From Eubacterium_B sp034180045 (GTDB taxonomy: Bacteria; Bacillota; Clostridia; Peptostreptococcales; Anaerovoracaceae), in contig JAXFOY010000002.1 in NCBI GenBank assembly GCA_034180045.1, positions 17,701 through 81,700 of the forward strand: DNA of 64,000 nucleotides. Reading direction: 5' to 3'. The notes beneath the pieces are model-generated. The model saw nothing but the letters and a program-made list of their open reading frames with translations, ran no database searches and was not told the DNA's origin. This document shows positions 53,231-61,504 of the stretch, piece after piece. The position numbers were made by a program, and so were the translations under genes. The first letter of the stretch is position 1. Each line of letters starts with the position of its first letter.

Positions 53231-53259
53231 GTGACATATTTTGGTTTTTAGTATAAAAT
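53231..53259 (+). promoter_or_regulatory. Promoter of hpt
   Basis: GTGACA (53231-53236), a 17-base spacer and TAAAAT (53254-53259). It starts four bases after the engB stop. Confidence 0.6.
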
Positions 53260-53303
53260 ATAAATCAAAAGATGTAATGAATTTGATATGCCAAGAGGAA
53301 GTA

Positions 53304-53837
53304 ATGAAAAGTAATAAAGATATAATCGGAACGATTCTGTACAGCCAAAAGGAAATAAACAAGAGAGCTAAAGAAATTGGCGAACAGATAAGCAAGGACT
53401 ATAAAGGTGAAGAAGTCATTTTGATAGGTACGCTAAAAGGGGCGGTTCTATGGATGGCGGATGTAATGAAGGAAATCAAACTTGATACTAAGATTGATTT
53501 TGTTGCGGCAAGCAGCTACGGTTCTGCTACGACCAGCAGCGGTGTAGTCAAAATTACAAAGGATATTGGGATGGATTTATTCAATAAAAATGTCATCATT
53601 ATTGAGGATATTGTGGATACAGGTACTACCCTAAAATATCTAAAAGAATATATTGGGGCAAGAAACCCGAAGAGTGTTAAAATTTGCACCTTGTTAGATA
53701 AACCGGCCAGAAGAAAGGCCGAAATTGAAGCTGATTATGTCGGTTTTGTAGTGGACGATTTATTTATTATAGGTTATGGACTTGATTATGACCAGAAATA
53801 TAGGAATCTCCCATATATAAGTTATTTAGAAGGTTAG
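53304..53837 (+). CDS. hpt: Hypoxanthine phosphoribosyltransferase
   Basis: Salvages hypoxanthine and guanine to IMP and GMP. The PRPP-binding motif VIIIEDIVDTGTTL lies near residues 93-106. LIGTLKGAVLWMADVM and ASSYGSATTSSG form the flexible loop region, and VDDLFIIGYGLDYDQKYRNL the purine-binding end. ATG 53304 has AGAGGAAGTA upstream and gives 177 residues; an upstream ATG at 53277 is less well placed. Confidence 0.94.
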   Translation: MKSNKDIIGTILYSQKEINKRAKEIGEQISKDYKGEEVILIGTLKGAVLWMADVMKEIKLDTKIDFVAASSYGSATTSSGVVKITKDIGMDLFNKNVIIIEDIVDTGTTLKYLKEYIGARNPKSVKICTLLDKPARRKAEIEADYVGFVVDDLFIIGYGLDYDQKYRNLPYISYLEG

Positions 53838-53842
53838 GGAAT

Positions 53843-53876
53843 AGAGGACAGGTTAATCCCTGCCCTCTGTTTTAAT
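53843..53876 (+). terminator. Terminator of hpt
   Basis: AGAGGACAGG (53843-53852) pairs with CCTGCCCTCT (53859-53868), one internal mismatch, followed by GTTTTAATTTT. Confidence 0.75.
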
Positions 53877-53895
53877 TTTAGAATGGAGAAAAATA

Positions 53896-54558
53896 TTGAG
53901 ACGACTAAGCTTTGTTTTTTATATCATTCTCGTGCTGAGCATCTCTTTTTTTAATGTGATTTTTAGCTATAATGTTATTCTTAGAGTGCCGGAAACTTAT
54001 ATTTATCACTTTAATGACTCACAGGCAACATATAATATATCGGCGAACATAACAGGTGGAGATATTGCCGATGAAATAGCTTCATATTTTAATTCGCCGT
54101 TTATAAAAGAGTTTCAAATATACGAAAAAAATGGGAACTTTAAGGACCCTATATTTGAAAAAAAAGAAACTGAAATCATGAAAAAAAGTAAAAAAATACT
54201 TGGAGTAAGCGCCTTTGCAGGTATTGTACTTTTTGTCGTTTCGATTTTAACTTATATTTATTTGATGAAGAATACAAGTAAAAGTAAGCTCAGAAAAACG
54301 GGATATGCAGCAATTGGCACAAGCGCTTTATTACAGATTATCAGTGTGGTTTGCTTAAACATAGATGCGATAAGAAAAAGCATATACGGCACGGTGATAG
54401 GAATAAGTACGGGTAAAGATTCACTGTTGAATCTACTGATAGGATCACCGTTTGAAGCGACGGTATCCATATTTTCATCTATCATTACAGGGATTTTTAT
54501 AGGAATATTTGTTTATATACATTATAAAATAACTAAAGAAGAACATATTTTTTATTAA
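53896..54558 (+). CDS. Four-helix membrane protein of unknown function
   Basis: The 220 residues have helices at about 5-25, 100-122, 135-155 and 185-210 and one large outer loop (about 26-98). Topology and the EKKETEIMKKSKK segment before helix 2 are loosely reminiscent of the DUF1461/TIGR01906 family, but I cannot confirm this. The start is a TTG at 53896 with AATGGAGAAAAA before it; no ATG lies near the N-terminus. It is followed nine bases later by the DJ-1 gene. Confidence 0.7.
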   Translation: MRRLSFVFYIILVLSISFFNVIFSYNVILRVPETYIYHFNDSQATYNISANITGGDIADEIASYFNSPFIKEFQIYEKNGNFKDPIFEKKETEIMKKSKKILGVSAFAGIVLFVVSILTYIYLMKNTSKSKLRKTGYAAIGTSALLQIISVVCLNIDAIRKSIYGTVIGISTGKDSLLNLLIGSPFEATVSIFSSIITGIFIGIFVYIHYKITKEEHIFY

Positions 54559-54567
54559 GGAGAACTT

Positions 54568-55113
54568 ATGACATATATTTTTTTAGCAAATGGATTTGAA
54601 GAGATTGAAGCATTAACTGTTGTAGATATGTTCAGGCGTTCAGGAATCCAAATAAAAACCGTTTCTGTCATGGAAAGTAAAATTGTCTACGGTGCTCATG
54701 ATATAGGAGTTGAAGCAGACATCTTATTGGGCGAGTGTGATTTTGATCGTTGCCAGATGCTGATAATTCCGGGCGGATTAAGTGGCTGCGAAAACCTTTG
54801 CAATCATTTTGACTTTAAGATTGCACTTAGAAAATATGCAGAAAGCGGCAGATTTATTGCAGCTATTTGTGCAGGACCTATGGTTTTAGCCAAGTCATCC
54901 GTTTTAGGCGGGTACGAGTCAACAATATACGACGGGATGGAAAGCGAGCTTATAGATGCGGAATACATCAAAAAGAACGTGCTTGTTTCCGGAAATATAA
55001 TTACAGCTCGAGGACCTGCTTATGCAGCCGATTTTGCAGCAAAGCTCATTACAATTCTTAAAGACGAGGAAACCGCTCGCGAAGTTAGAAGAGAAATGCT
55101 TTTTGAGGTATAA
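54568..55113 (+). CDS. DJ-1/PfpI-family protein
   Basis: A 181-residue class I glutamine amidotransferase-like fold. The N-terminal FLANGFEEIEALTVVDMFRR holds the conserved Glu, and the nucleophile elbow Cys lies in FIAAICAGPMVLA (near residue 108). It belongs to the YajL/DJ-1 group, for which roles in protein repair, glyoxal handling or redox sensing have been claimed. Substrate not predictable. AAGGAGAACTT precedes the ATG, and the PHP gene starts two bases after its stop. Confidence 0.88.
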   Translation: MTYIFLANGFEEIEALTVVDMFRRSGIQIKTVSVMESKIVYGAHDIGVEADILLGECDFDRCQMLIIPGGLSGCENLCNHFDFKIALRKYAESGRFIAAICAGPMVLAKSSVLGGYESTIYDGMESELIDAEYIKKNVLVSGNIITARGPAYAADFAAKLITILKDEETAREVRREMLFEV

Positions 55114-55115
55114 CA

Positions 55116-55880
55116 ATGGAATTTAAGACAGACTATCACATACATTCATTTTACTCCGACGGAGTTTTGTCGCCTACCGAAATTGTAAAGAAGTTTCATG
55201 CAGCGGATTATGATATAATTTCTATAACCGATCATGATGGTTTCGAAGCCCTGAGAGAGGCGAAAGATGCAGTAAGGGATCTTGAGATGGAAGTTGTTCC
55301 GGGTATTGAATTTTCGACAATCTATGATTTTGGGGAAAAGAACTTGGAGTTACATATTTTAGGCTATAATTTCGACACCGAAAACCGGCGTCTGATTGAA
55401 ACCTGCAAGAGACTTAAGGAAATCCGCGAAGAAAGAAATATTAAGCTTATCGAAAAGCTGAATAAAGAGGGGATTAAAATTTCAAAAGAGGATTTACCCG
55501 AAAAACCGGGAGCTTATATAGGAAAACCTGACATTGCAAGAGTTCTGAAAGAAAAAGGATATGACTATCAGGATTCATATAAATTGTTGTCAGGCGTTCC
55601 TAAAAAAATGCTTTCTACGGCTGAAGCTATAGAAATCATAAGGGAGGCAAAAGGGGTGGCAGTATTGGCACATCCTCTCGAAATTGAGGAATTTGTTGAG
55701 AATAATAAATATAATTTTGACAAACTTAAAGAGCTTTTGGCAGAACTTAAAAAAATCGGTATGAGAGGCCTTGAGTGCTTTCATCCGTCCGCAACGGAAA
55801 GTGACTCAAATAAACTGATAGAAATATCGGCAAAATATCATTTGCATATGACGAGCGGATCGGATTTTCATCACGACTAG
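55116..55880 (+). CDS. PHP-domain phosphoesterase, slightly short at the C-terminus
   Basis: TrpH/YciV-like metal-dependent phosphoesterase, a group that includes nucleoside 3',5'-bisphosphate phosphatases and 5'-exonucleases. DYHIHSFYSDGVLSP supplies the first metal ligands, ITDHDGFE the next, VPGIEFS the Glu, VAVLAHPLE another His and SGSDFHHD the last. The protein stops straight after SDFHHD, while relatives continue about 20-30 residues. The downstream frame stays open for 16 more codons (to 55931), so a nonsense change or sequencing error is possible. Confidence 0.87.
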   Translation: MEFKTDYHIHSFYSDGVLSPTEIVKKFHAADYDIISITDHDGFEALREAKDAVRDLEMEVVPGIEFSTIYDFGEKNLELHILGYNFDTENRRLIETCKRLKEIREERNIKLIEKLNKEGIKISKEDLPEKPGAYIGKPDIARVLKEKGYDYQDSYKLLSGVPKKMLSTAEAIEIIREAKGVAVLAHPLEIEEFVENNKYNFDKLKELLAELKKIGMRGLECFHPSATESDSNKLIEISAKYHLHMTSGSDFHHD

Positions 55881-55931
55881 AACCAGCTATATATGTCTTT
55901 GTTTTCAATGCCTAAGGAGAAAGGGAATTAA

Positions 55932-56489
55932 ATGGTAGATGATGTACTAAAGAAAAAAATAGCCGCTGCAATAAGAACCGAAAAGGATTTCAGTAAGGCG
56001 TTGAAATCCAGAGTAGATGTTGTTTTTTTGCTGCATTCGAATATTATGACGGTAAATCAAAGCGTGAAAGAGATTCATAGTGCAGGAAAAAAAGCTTTTG
56101 TACATGTAGATTTTGCCGAAGGTATAGGTAAAGATAAGGCAGGCATAGAGTTTCTTGCCAAAAACGGGGTTGACGGTGTGCTTACAACAAGAACCAACAT
56201 TGTGAGAATGGCAAAGGAATTAAATCTAATAACAGTGCAACGATTTTTTCTTGTTGATTCACATTCTTTAACTACATCGATGGAGTCAATAAGAATATCC
56301 AAGCCGGATATTATAGAAATAATGCCGGGAATAGTCACAAAAAAAATAAAAGAATTTAGAAATAAAGCACCAATGCCGATAATAGCAGGTGGTATAATAG
56401 AAACCGAAGAAGAAGTTAAAGCTGCACTTGAAGCGGGTGCAGATGTTGTTTCAACCGGAGAAGTTGATTTGTGGAATCTGGATATTTAG
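55932..56489 (+). CDS. GlpP-family antiterminator-like protein
   Basis: A 185-residue TIM-barrel-like RNA-binding regulator. VVFLLHSNIMTVNQSV, KKAFVHVDFAEGIGKDKAGIE, DGVLTTRTNIV and PDIIEIMPGIVTK match GlpP, which in Bacillus binds glycerol 3-phosphate and prevents termination in glp leaders. No glpF, glpK or glpD gene is in the window, so the target is elsewhere. GAAGGAGAAAGGG-type purines (AAGGAGAAAGGGAATTAA) precede the ATG. Confidence 0.85.
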   Translation: MVDDVLKKKIAAAIRTEKDFSKALKSRVDVVFLLHSNIMTVNQSVKEIHSAGKKAFVHVDFAEGIGKDKAGIEFLAKNGVDGVLTTRTNIVRMAKELNLITVQRFFLVDSHSLTTSMESIRISKPDIIEIMPGIVTKKIKEFRNKAPMPIIAGGIIETEEEVKAALEAGADVVSTGEVDLWNLDI

Positions 56490-56514
56490 ATGATTCAACT
56501 AGGAGGATGAAGAG

Positions 56515-58170
56515 ATGAAAATTAAGTTTTGCGGTGCATCTACAGGAGTTACAGGCTCGTGCCATCTATTGAGCAGCGGAAGTCATAAGGTTTTGCTTGA
56601 CTGCGGTCAGTTTCAAGGAGGAAAGGCTCAGGATGCGTTGAACTATGAACGTTTTCCCTTTGATGCGACCGAAATAGAATGCGTTGTTTTATCACATGCT
56701 CATATAGATCATTGCGGACGACTGCCTCTATTGGTAAAGCGTGGATTTGAAGGTAAAATTTACTGTACCGACGCAACTGCGGATTTACTCTCGGTAATGC
56801 TGAGAGACAGCGCTTACATACATGAAAAGGAAGCTGAGTGGAAGAATCGAAAGGCTGAGAGAGCGGGCAGAGAATTGTCCGAGCCTCTCTATACTATTCA
56901 GGATGCGGAGAAAACTTTGACTATGCTTGCTCCTATCCTTTATGATCAACAAATAGAAATCAATCCTGATATGAAAATCGTTTTTAATGACGCCGGGCAT
57001 ATCTTAGGTTCGGCAATAACCGAAATTTGGGTCAGCGAAGATGATAAAGAATCCAAAATCGTTTTTTCAGGTGATATAGGGATGTCAAACCGTCCTATTT
57101 TACGTGATCCGACATACATTAAAAAAGCAGATTATGTAATTATGGAAACGACATACGGAAACCGTATTCATAAAGAGCTGGGAACTGGGGTAAAACGACT
57201 CATAGAGATAATTTTGAGCACAATTAAAAGAGGCGGAAATGTTGTTATACCGTCATTTGCTGTCGGCAGAACGCAAGAGCTCATCTATGAACTGAATCGA
57301 TTCTATGACTCAAATAATGAATATAGGGATGAACTTGATAAAATAAATGTATATGTAGACAGTCCTATGGCAACTACTGCAACGGAAATATTTCGTAGAA
57401 ATGCTCAAGTCTTTGACGATGAAACGAGAGAATATATACTTAAAGGAGATAACCCTTTAGACTTCAAAAACCTCAAATTCACACGCAGCAGTAAAGAGTC
57501 ACAGGCTCTTAATTTCAATAAGGAGCCTAAAGTGATAATATCAGCGAGCGGAATGTGTGAGGCGGGGCGTATCAGGCACCATCTTAAGCATAATCTCTGG
57601 GATGCCAGAAACAGTATAGTGTTTGTCGGATACCAGGGACAGGGAACCTTGGGAAGAAGTCTAATAGACGGTATAAAAATGGTCACTTTGTTCGGTGAAG
57701 AAATTCAGGTAAATGCAGAGATACATAATTTGGAAGGTTTTTCAGGGCATGCCGACCAAAACGGATTGTTCACATGGATTGCACACTTTAAGCAAAAGCC
57801 AAAAAAGATTTTTTTGGTTCATGGTGAAACCGAATCGAAGAAAGATTTTGCAAAATTGATAAATGAAAAACTGGGTTATGAGCCTATTGTCGTTATGGGA
57901 AATTCGGAATTTGAACTTGATATGAACAAATCCGAGATAGTCAATCTGGAGAGTGCAAGTAAACAGGCAGCAGATGATGAAACAATTCAAAAGGTTAGAG
58001 AAAAACTTTCTAACATACATGCTGACATCGAAAGAATTCTATATAATACGGATTTGGCAGTAGAAAATAATATTTCCGATGATAAGATAATAGGGATTAA
58101 TAACCTTATTCAGGAATTGGAAAAGTCCACGATAAATTTGGCTACCGTGGTAAATAAGCGAGAAGACTAA
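56515..58170 (+). CDS. Beta-CASP metallo-beta-lactamase-fold ribonuclease
   Basis: The zinc motif SHAHIDHCGRLPLL starts near residue 61. The later ligands are in NDAGHILGSA and FSGDIGMSNRP. The beta-CASP insert includes VIPSFAVGRTQELIYEL and the C-terminal SGHADQ and VHGE motifs. This is the KH-less YsgA/CPSF-like group of putative RNA nucleases (RNA-specificity domain), different from RNase J. The last 50 residues are an extra helical region. AGGAGGATGAAGAG precedes the ATG. The substrate is unknown. Confidence 0.9.
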   Translation: MKIKFCGASTGVTGSCHLLSSGSHKVLLDCGQFQGGKAQDALNYERFPFDATEIECVVLSHAHIDHCGRLPLLVKRGFEGKIYCTDATADLLSVMLRDSAYIHEKEAEWKNRKAERAGRELSEPLYTIQDAEKTLTMLAPILYDQQIEINPDMKIVFNDAGHILGSAITEIWVSEDDKESKIVFSGDIGMSNRPILRDPTYIKKADYVIMETTYGNRIHKELGTGVKRLIEIILSTIKRGGNVVIPSFAVGRTQELIYELNRFYDSNNEYRDELDKINVYVDSPMATTATEIFRRNAQVFDDETREYILKGDNPLDFKNLKFTRSSKESQALNFNKEPKVIISASGMCEAGRIRHHLKHNLWDARNSIVFVGYQGQGTLGRSLIDGIKMVTLFGEEIQVNAEIHNLEGFSGHADQNGLFTWIAHFKQKPKKIFLVHGETESKKDFAKLINEKLGYEPIVVMGNSEFELDMNKSEIVNLESASKQAADDETIQKVREKLSNIHADIERILYNTDLAVENNISDDKIIGINNLIQELEKSTINLATVVNKRED

Positions 58171-58190
58171 ATATAAAAGAAACGGTATCT

Positions 58191-58243
58191 ATACCGACCT
58201 ATAAGTTAGAATTGAAATCTAACAACTATGGGTCGGTATTTTC
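58191..58243 (+). terminator. Terminator after the beta-CASP gene
   Basis: ATACCGACC (58191-58199) pairs with GGTCGGTAT (58231-58239) and an inner stem (TTAGA with TCTAA) extends it, followed by TTTTCG. Confidence 0.8.
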
Positions 58244-58344
58244 GTGTTTACAAAAATAAAATACTTTTGTAAAACGTAAAAAATCGATTTCATTACATAA
58301 AAAAACGTTTATTTTACTGTTATATGGGAATTTTTGTTAATCGA

Positions 58345-58373
58345 TTGACAATTATTTGGGGAATTGATTAAAC
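58345..58373 (+). promoter_or_regulatory. Candidate promoter of the Tad-like operon
   Basis: TTGACA (58345-58350) with, 17 bases on, TTAAAC (58368-58373) preceded by extended TGA. The -35 is perfect but the -10 is poor, so an activator may be needed. The leader is about 25 bases. Confidence 0.45.
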
Positions 58374-58403
58374 TCTTTTCATAAAAAGAAAGGGGGATAT
58401 ACT

Positions 58404-58808
58404 ATGGCAAGAGAATGGCAGCAAACAAAATTAAAGGAATACGTTATGCCAAATGCAGTATATTATCAAAGTTTATGGGCAGTCAGAGATATTCAGAGAA
58501 TGGAAAATCGTATCAAAGAACTGCTTGCAGAAAGAGATTCTATAGGTGATGGGGCGGCGGTATGTGAGAACACCAAAAATTATAATGTAAATAGACCGGT
58601 GGAATCGAAGGCAATGGAAGTCTTACTTTTGCAGGAGAGAGTAAGTGCAATCAAGAAAGCACTTATCAATGTGCCAAAGGAGTATAGACATTATATCTTG
58701 AGCAATATAATTTTGCAGAATCCGGGGACGTCATTTCCTAATAATATGTGGCGGCAATGGAAACAGAAATTTCTTTTCGATGTGGCTAAGAACCTCTCTA
58801 TGATGTAA
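58404..58808 (+). CDS. Helical protein of unknown function heading the Tad-like operon
   Basis: A soluble 134-residue protein, mostly helical, with a likely coiled coil (VRDIQRMENRIKELLAERDS, about 28-47) and a basic, aromatic C-terminal half (VPKEYRHYILSNII, then NNMWRQWKQKFLFDVAKNL). I do not recognise it; the last part resembles the helix-turn-helix of small phage-type sigma-like regulators. AGAAAGGGGGATATACT precedes the ATG. Its stop touches the start codon of the next gene with no spacer, so it is probably co-translated with the pilus genes. A regulator of that operon is a guess. Confidence 0.6.
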   Translation: MAREWQQTKLKEYVMPNAVYYQSLWAVRDIQRMENRIKELLAERDSIGDGAAVCENTKNYNVNRPVESKAMEVLLLQERVSAIKKALINVPKEYRHYILSNIILQNPGTSFPNNMWRQWKQKFLFDVAKNLSMM

Positions 58809-59357
58809 ATGAGCAGCGGAAAAAGAATCAGTGGCATTGTAATAATTATATGTGCCCTAATAATGCTTTTGATTTGGGAAAAATGGGCAAAGCCGAAATT
58901 TCTATATGAGCAGATACCTGTGATTAACTCAAATATGGAAAAAGGAGAAAAGCTTGATGAGTCAAAGATCAGCTATATTGAAATAAAATGTGATGAGAAC
59001 CATATTGACAAAAATGAAATTGCCAGATATATGGGGAAAAGAGCCAAGCACTTTATACACAAAGGTGCCCCTCTGTTCAGTGAATATTTCGGCGCAGACA
59101 ACGAGTTGATTGACATAGCAAAGGGTAGACTTGCAGTTACTCTGCCTAAGAGCGCATTGCATAGCTATTCCAAAGATATCAGAAAGGGGGATACAATTTT
59201 GATTTTTGACGGATTGCAGATTGTACTTAAGTCAGAGGTTTACAGCACAATGGATGATACGCACGGATTTGAGATTATTACCGGAATAAATGAGGCTGCA
59301 AAGCTAAGCGAAGCTATATCTAAAGGGAGAAAACTTTTAATAGTAAGGGGAACATAG
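58809..59357 (+). CDS. CpaB/RcpC-like SAF-domain membrane protein
   Basis: One N-terminal membrane helix (about residues 8-25) is followed by an outside SAF-like domain. VINSNMEKGEKLDESKISYI and HKGAPLFSEYF are the pattern of CpaB proteins, which assemble the outer part of Tad/Flp pilus machines. At 182 residues it is shorter than the usual 220-300, so the C-terminal domain is reduced. It is flanked without gaps by the genes before and after, and the next gene codes for a TadZ-like protein, which supports the assignment. Confidence 0.7.
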   Translation: MSSGKRISGIVIIICALIMLLIWEKWAKPKFLYEQIPVINSNMEKGEKLDESKISYIEIKCDENHIDKNEIARYMGKRAKHFIHKGAPLFSEYFGADNELIDIAKGRLAVTLPKSALHSYSKDIRKGDTILIFDGLQIVLKSEVYSTMDDTHGFEIITGINEAAKLSEAISKGRKLLIVRGT

Positions 59358-60068
59358 ATGAAGGCTATCGGATTTTTTTCAAGTATAGGATCAAGTGGCT
59401 GCACGATGCTGTCGGTATCTTTTGCGAAGACTTTAGCAACAAGAGGAAAGAGCGTCCTTCATATTTTTGGAAGTGGGACCGAATCATATTCATTTATAGA
59501 AAAAAATAATGCTTTGAGCTTAGATGACATCAGATTGTCTCTGATAGCCAATAATTTATCGGAAGACGAGCTAAGCGATACGGTTAAAAAGCTGGATGAT
59601 ATACATATAATCAGTTCGAGCAAAAAATATTTGCTTGCAAATACATTTCCGGTAAATACATTTCAGCAAATCATTGAACGCTTACGCAACTTTGATTATG
59701 TGATTATAGATGCCGGCTGTGAATTCAGAACGGCATTGACGATGTCTGCGCTATGTTGCTGTGATTATAATGTATTTTCCTTAAAGCAACAACCGAGATG
59801 TATTTCAAGATTTCTTGAGCTTGAAAGTTCAGTATTAAAAGGTTTTGCAAATATAAGCGTAGTCTTAAACATGTATATAAATGATAAAGCTTTATATAGT
59901 GAAGAGGATATAGCATACTTGCTCAAGAGTAAAATCCTGGCATCAATTCCTTTTTTACAGCTTGGATATTATGCAGAAATAGAAAGGAGAACATTGATAC
60001 AACAAAAAAAGTATAAAAGGGCGGTAGATATTTTGATTGATAATTTGATAGGTGAATTAAATGCCTGA
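59358..60068 (+). CDS. TadZ/CpaE-like MinD-fold protein with degenerate P-loop
   Basis: The 236 residues follow the MinD/ParA fold: a start strand, FDYVIIDAGCEFRTALTMSA (Walker B-like region, about 115-135) and a late ISVVLNMYIN. At the P-loop position the sequence is SSIGSSGCT (residues 8-16), so the P-loop lysine is Cys15 and the signature lysine is Ile10. ATP binding is therefore unlikely. TadZ proteins localise the Tad machine to the pole, and some have atypical nucleotide sites. It overlaps the TadA-like gene by eight bases. The TadZ role is inferred from fold and position. Confidence 0.7.
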   Translation: MKAIGFFSSIGSSGCTMLSVSFAKTLATRGKSVLHIFGSGTESYSFIEKNNALSLDDIRLSLIANNLSEDELSDTVKKLDDIHIISSSKKYLLANTFPVNTFQQIIERLRNFDYVIIDAGCEFRTALTMSALCCCDYNVFSLKQQPRCISRFLELESSVLKGFANISVVLNMYINDKALYSEEDIAYLLKSKILASIPFLQLGYYAEIERRTLIQQKKYKRAVDILIDNLIGELNA

Positions 60069-61494
60069 TGTAGAACTCTTTTCACTTGAAAAATTCCTTG
60101 AAAATTATTCTCACATTTATAAAAAAGATGAGCTTGATTATGCGAAAAAATATGATTTCTCGGAGATATGCAATATAGTGCAGAGAAAGCTTGAGATTGA
60201 TTGGAATGATATAGACGACTCAGGCAAGCAGCTTAGGCTTGAAAGAGAAAAGTGTGCAATCATGGGATTTGAGAAGGATGTGATATTTTATAAAGATAAA
60301 ATCAGGGAAATTATCAGCGACAATAAACTCGAAAGTGCAGCGTATCCAAAATGTTACAGCGATATTATCGATGCTGTGTTTTCGGAACTCTACGGACTTG
60401 CCGGTATCTCTCCTTGGGCATACGATACAGACGAAAAATATGTAAATTCTTCATCAGCAAAAATTATAGGAGAAAGAATATACTTTATGATAGACGGTAA
60501 AGCCACTCTGATGCAACAAACTATAAGCAAGGAGCGTTTATTAAAGCTGAAAAGAGCATTGCTTTTGTCAACACCAAGCGAAAGGCTGAGTGACAGCTAT
60601 CACGAGGTATATTTAAGGAACGGCATTCGCATAAGTATATATTCAGGAGAAATTGCAAAGGAAAACCAGGATGCGATAGTCTTTCGTAAATATGTTATGC
60701 CCAAACTAAGCTTTGAAAGCCTAAATGAAAAAAAGACCATTCCGGGCGAGGGTATAAAAATTTTTGAAACTATGAGAGACATAGGGTTCAATGTTATATT
60801 TACAGGACAAGTCAGATCAGGTAAGACAACTTTTTTGCAGGCATGGCAGCTGGGCGAAAAAGCTGATTTAGAGGGACTGGCAATTTCAACAGATCCTGAG
60901 ACTCCTTGGCACAGAATCATGCCTAAATCCCCTTTGATGCAGATTGTTACTGATGGAGAAGGGCTGGAAAAGTTAAGTAAGTCGCTTCTAAGGGGAGATA
61001 ACGATTATGTGCTTATGGAGGAAATGCGAGATGCGGCCGCTTACAAGCTTATTTTGGATATCATTACATCCGGAACATCAAGGTGCAAGGCTACGGTACA
61101 TGATGGAAGTGCTATTGATTTGCCATATAGAATGGCGAGTGAGGTGATTAATAAGTATGGAGGCAGTTTGATTTACACGATAAAACGTATCTATAGCGGC
61201 ATTGACTACATATTTGAAATGACACAGTCTCCATACAATCATAACCTAAAACTTCTCAAGGCAGTTGTAGAATTTGACTTTGACAATGTGGAGGAAAAAT
61301 GCATTGCACGATATTTGTGCAAATATGATTTTAACAAAAGCACCTGGATATGGAATTCTGACGGTATTTCAAATAAGCTAAAAAAATATCCGGAATATAG
61401 TTCAAAGATAATTGAGCTCAAAAAAATGATAGAAGAAGCGGCTAAGGGTAAATCTTACGAAAAGTGGACGATTATGCCTAATTACAAGCTGTAA
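60061..61494 (+). CDS. TadA/CpaF-like secretion ATPase
   Basis: Motor ATPase of a type II/IV secretion superfamily machine. The divergent N-terminal half (about residues 1-235) precedes a RecA-like domain with Walker A GQVRSGKTT (249-257, Lys255), an Asp-box region (AISTDPETPW), Walker B YVLMEE with Glu320/321 and a His-box-like CKATVHDGS. The catalytic set is intact, unlike the preceding gene. Many usual CpaF motifs (for example the EDxxEL and RPxxxxG parts) are not recognisable, so this is a remote branch. It has 477 residues and is followed 10 bases later by the TadB-like gene. Confidence 0.82.
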   Translation: MPDVELFSLEKFLENYSHIYKKDELDYAKKYDFSEICNIVQRKLEIDWNDIDDSGKQLRLEREKCAIMGFEKDVIFYKDKIREIISDNKLESAAYPKCYSDIIDAVFSELYGLAGISPWAYDTDEKYVNSSSAKIIGERIYFMIDGKATLMQQTISKERLLKLKRALLLSTPSERLSDSYHEVYLRNGIRISIYSGEIAKENQDAIVFRKYVMPKLSFESLNEKKTIPGEGIKIFETMRDIGFNVIFTGQVRSGKTTFLQAWQLGEKADLEGLAISTDPETPWHRIMPKSPLMQIVTDGEGLEKLSKSLLRGDNDYVLMEEMRDAAAYKLILDIITSGTSRCKATVHDGSAIDLPYRMASEVINKYGGSLIYTIKRIYSGIDYIFEMTQSPYNHNLKLLKAVVEFDFDNVEEKCIARYLCKYDFNKSTWIWNSDGISNKLKKYPEYSSKIIELKKMIEEAAKGKSYEKWTIMPNYKL

Positions 61495-61504
61495 AGGAAG
61501 TGAT

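Noticed and set aside
56075..56338. - strand frame opposite glpP
   Set aside because: Product composition and lack of a ribosome site mark it as a shadow of the GlpP gene.
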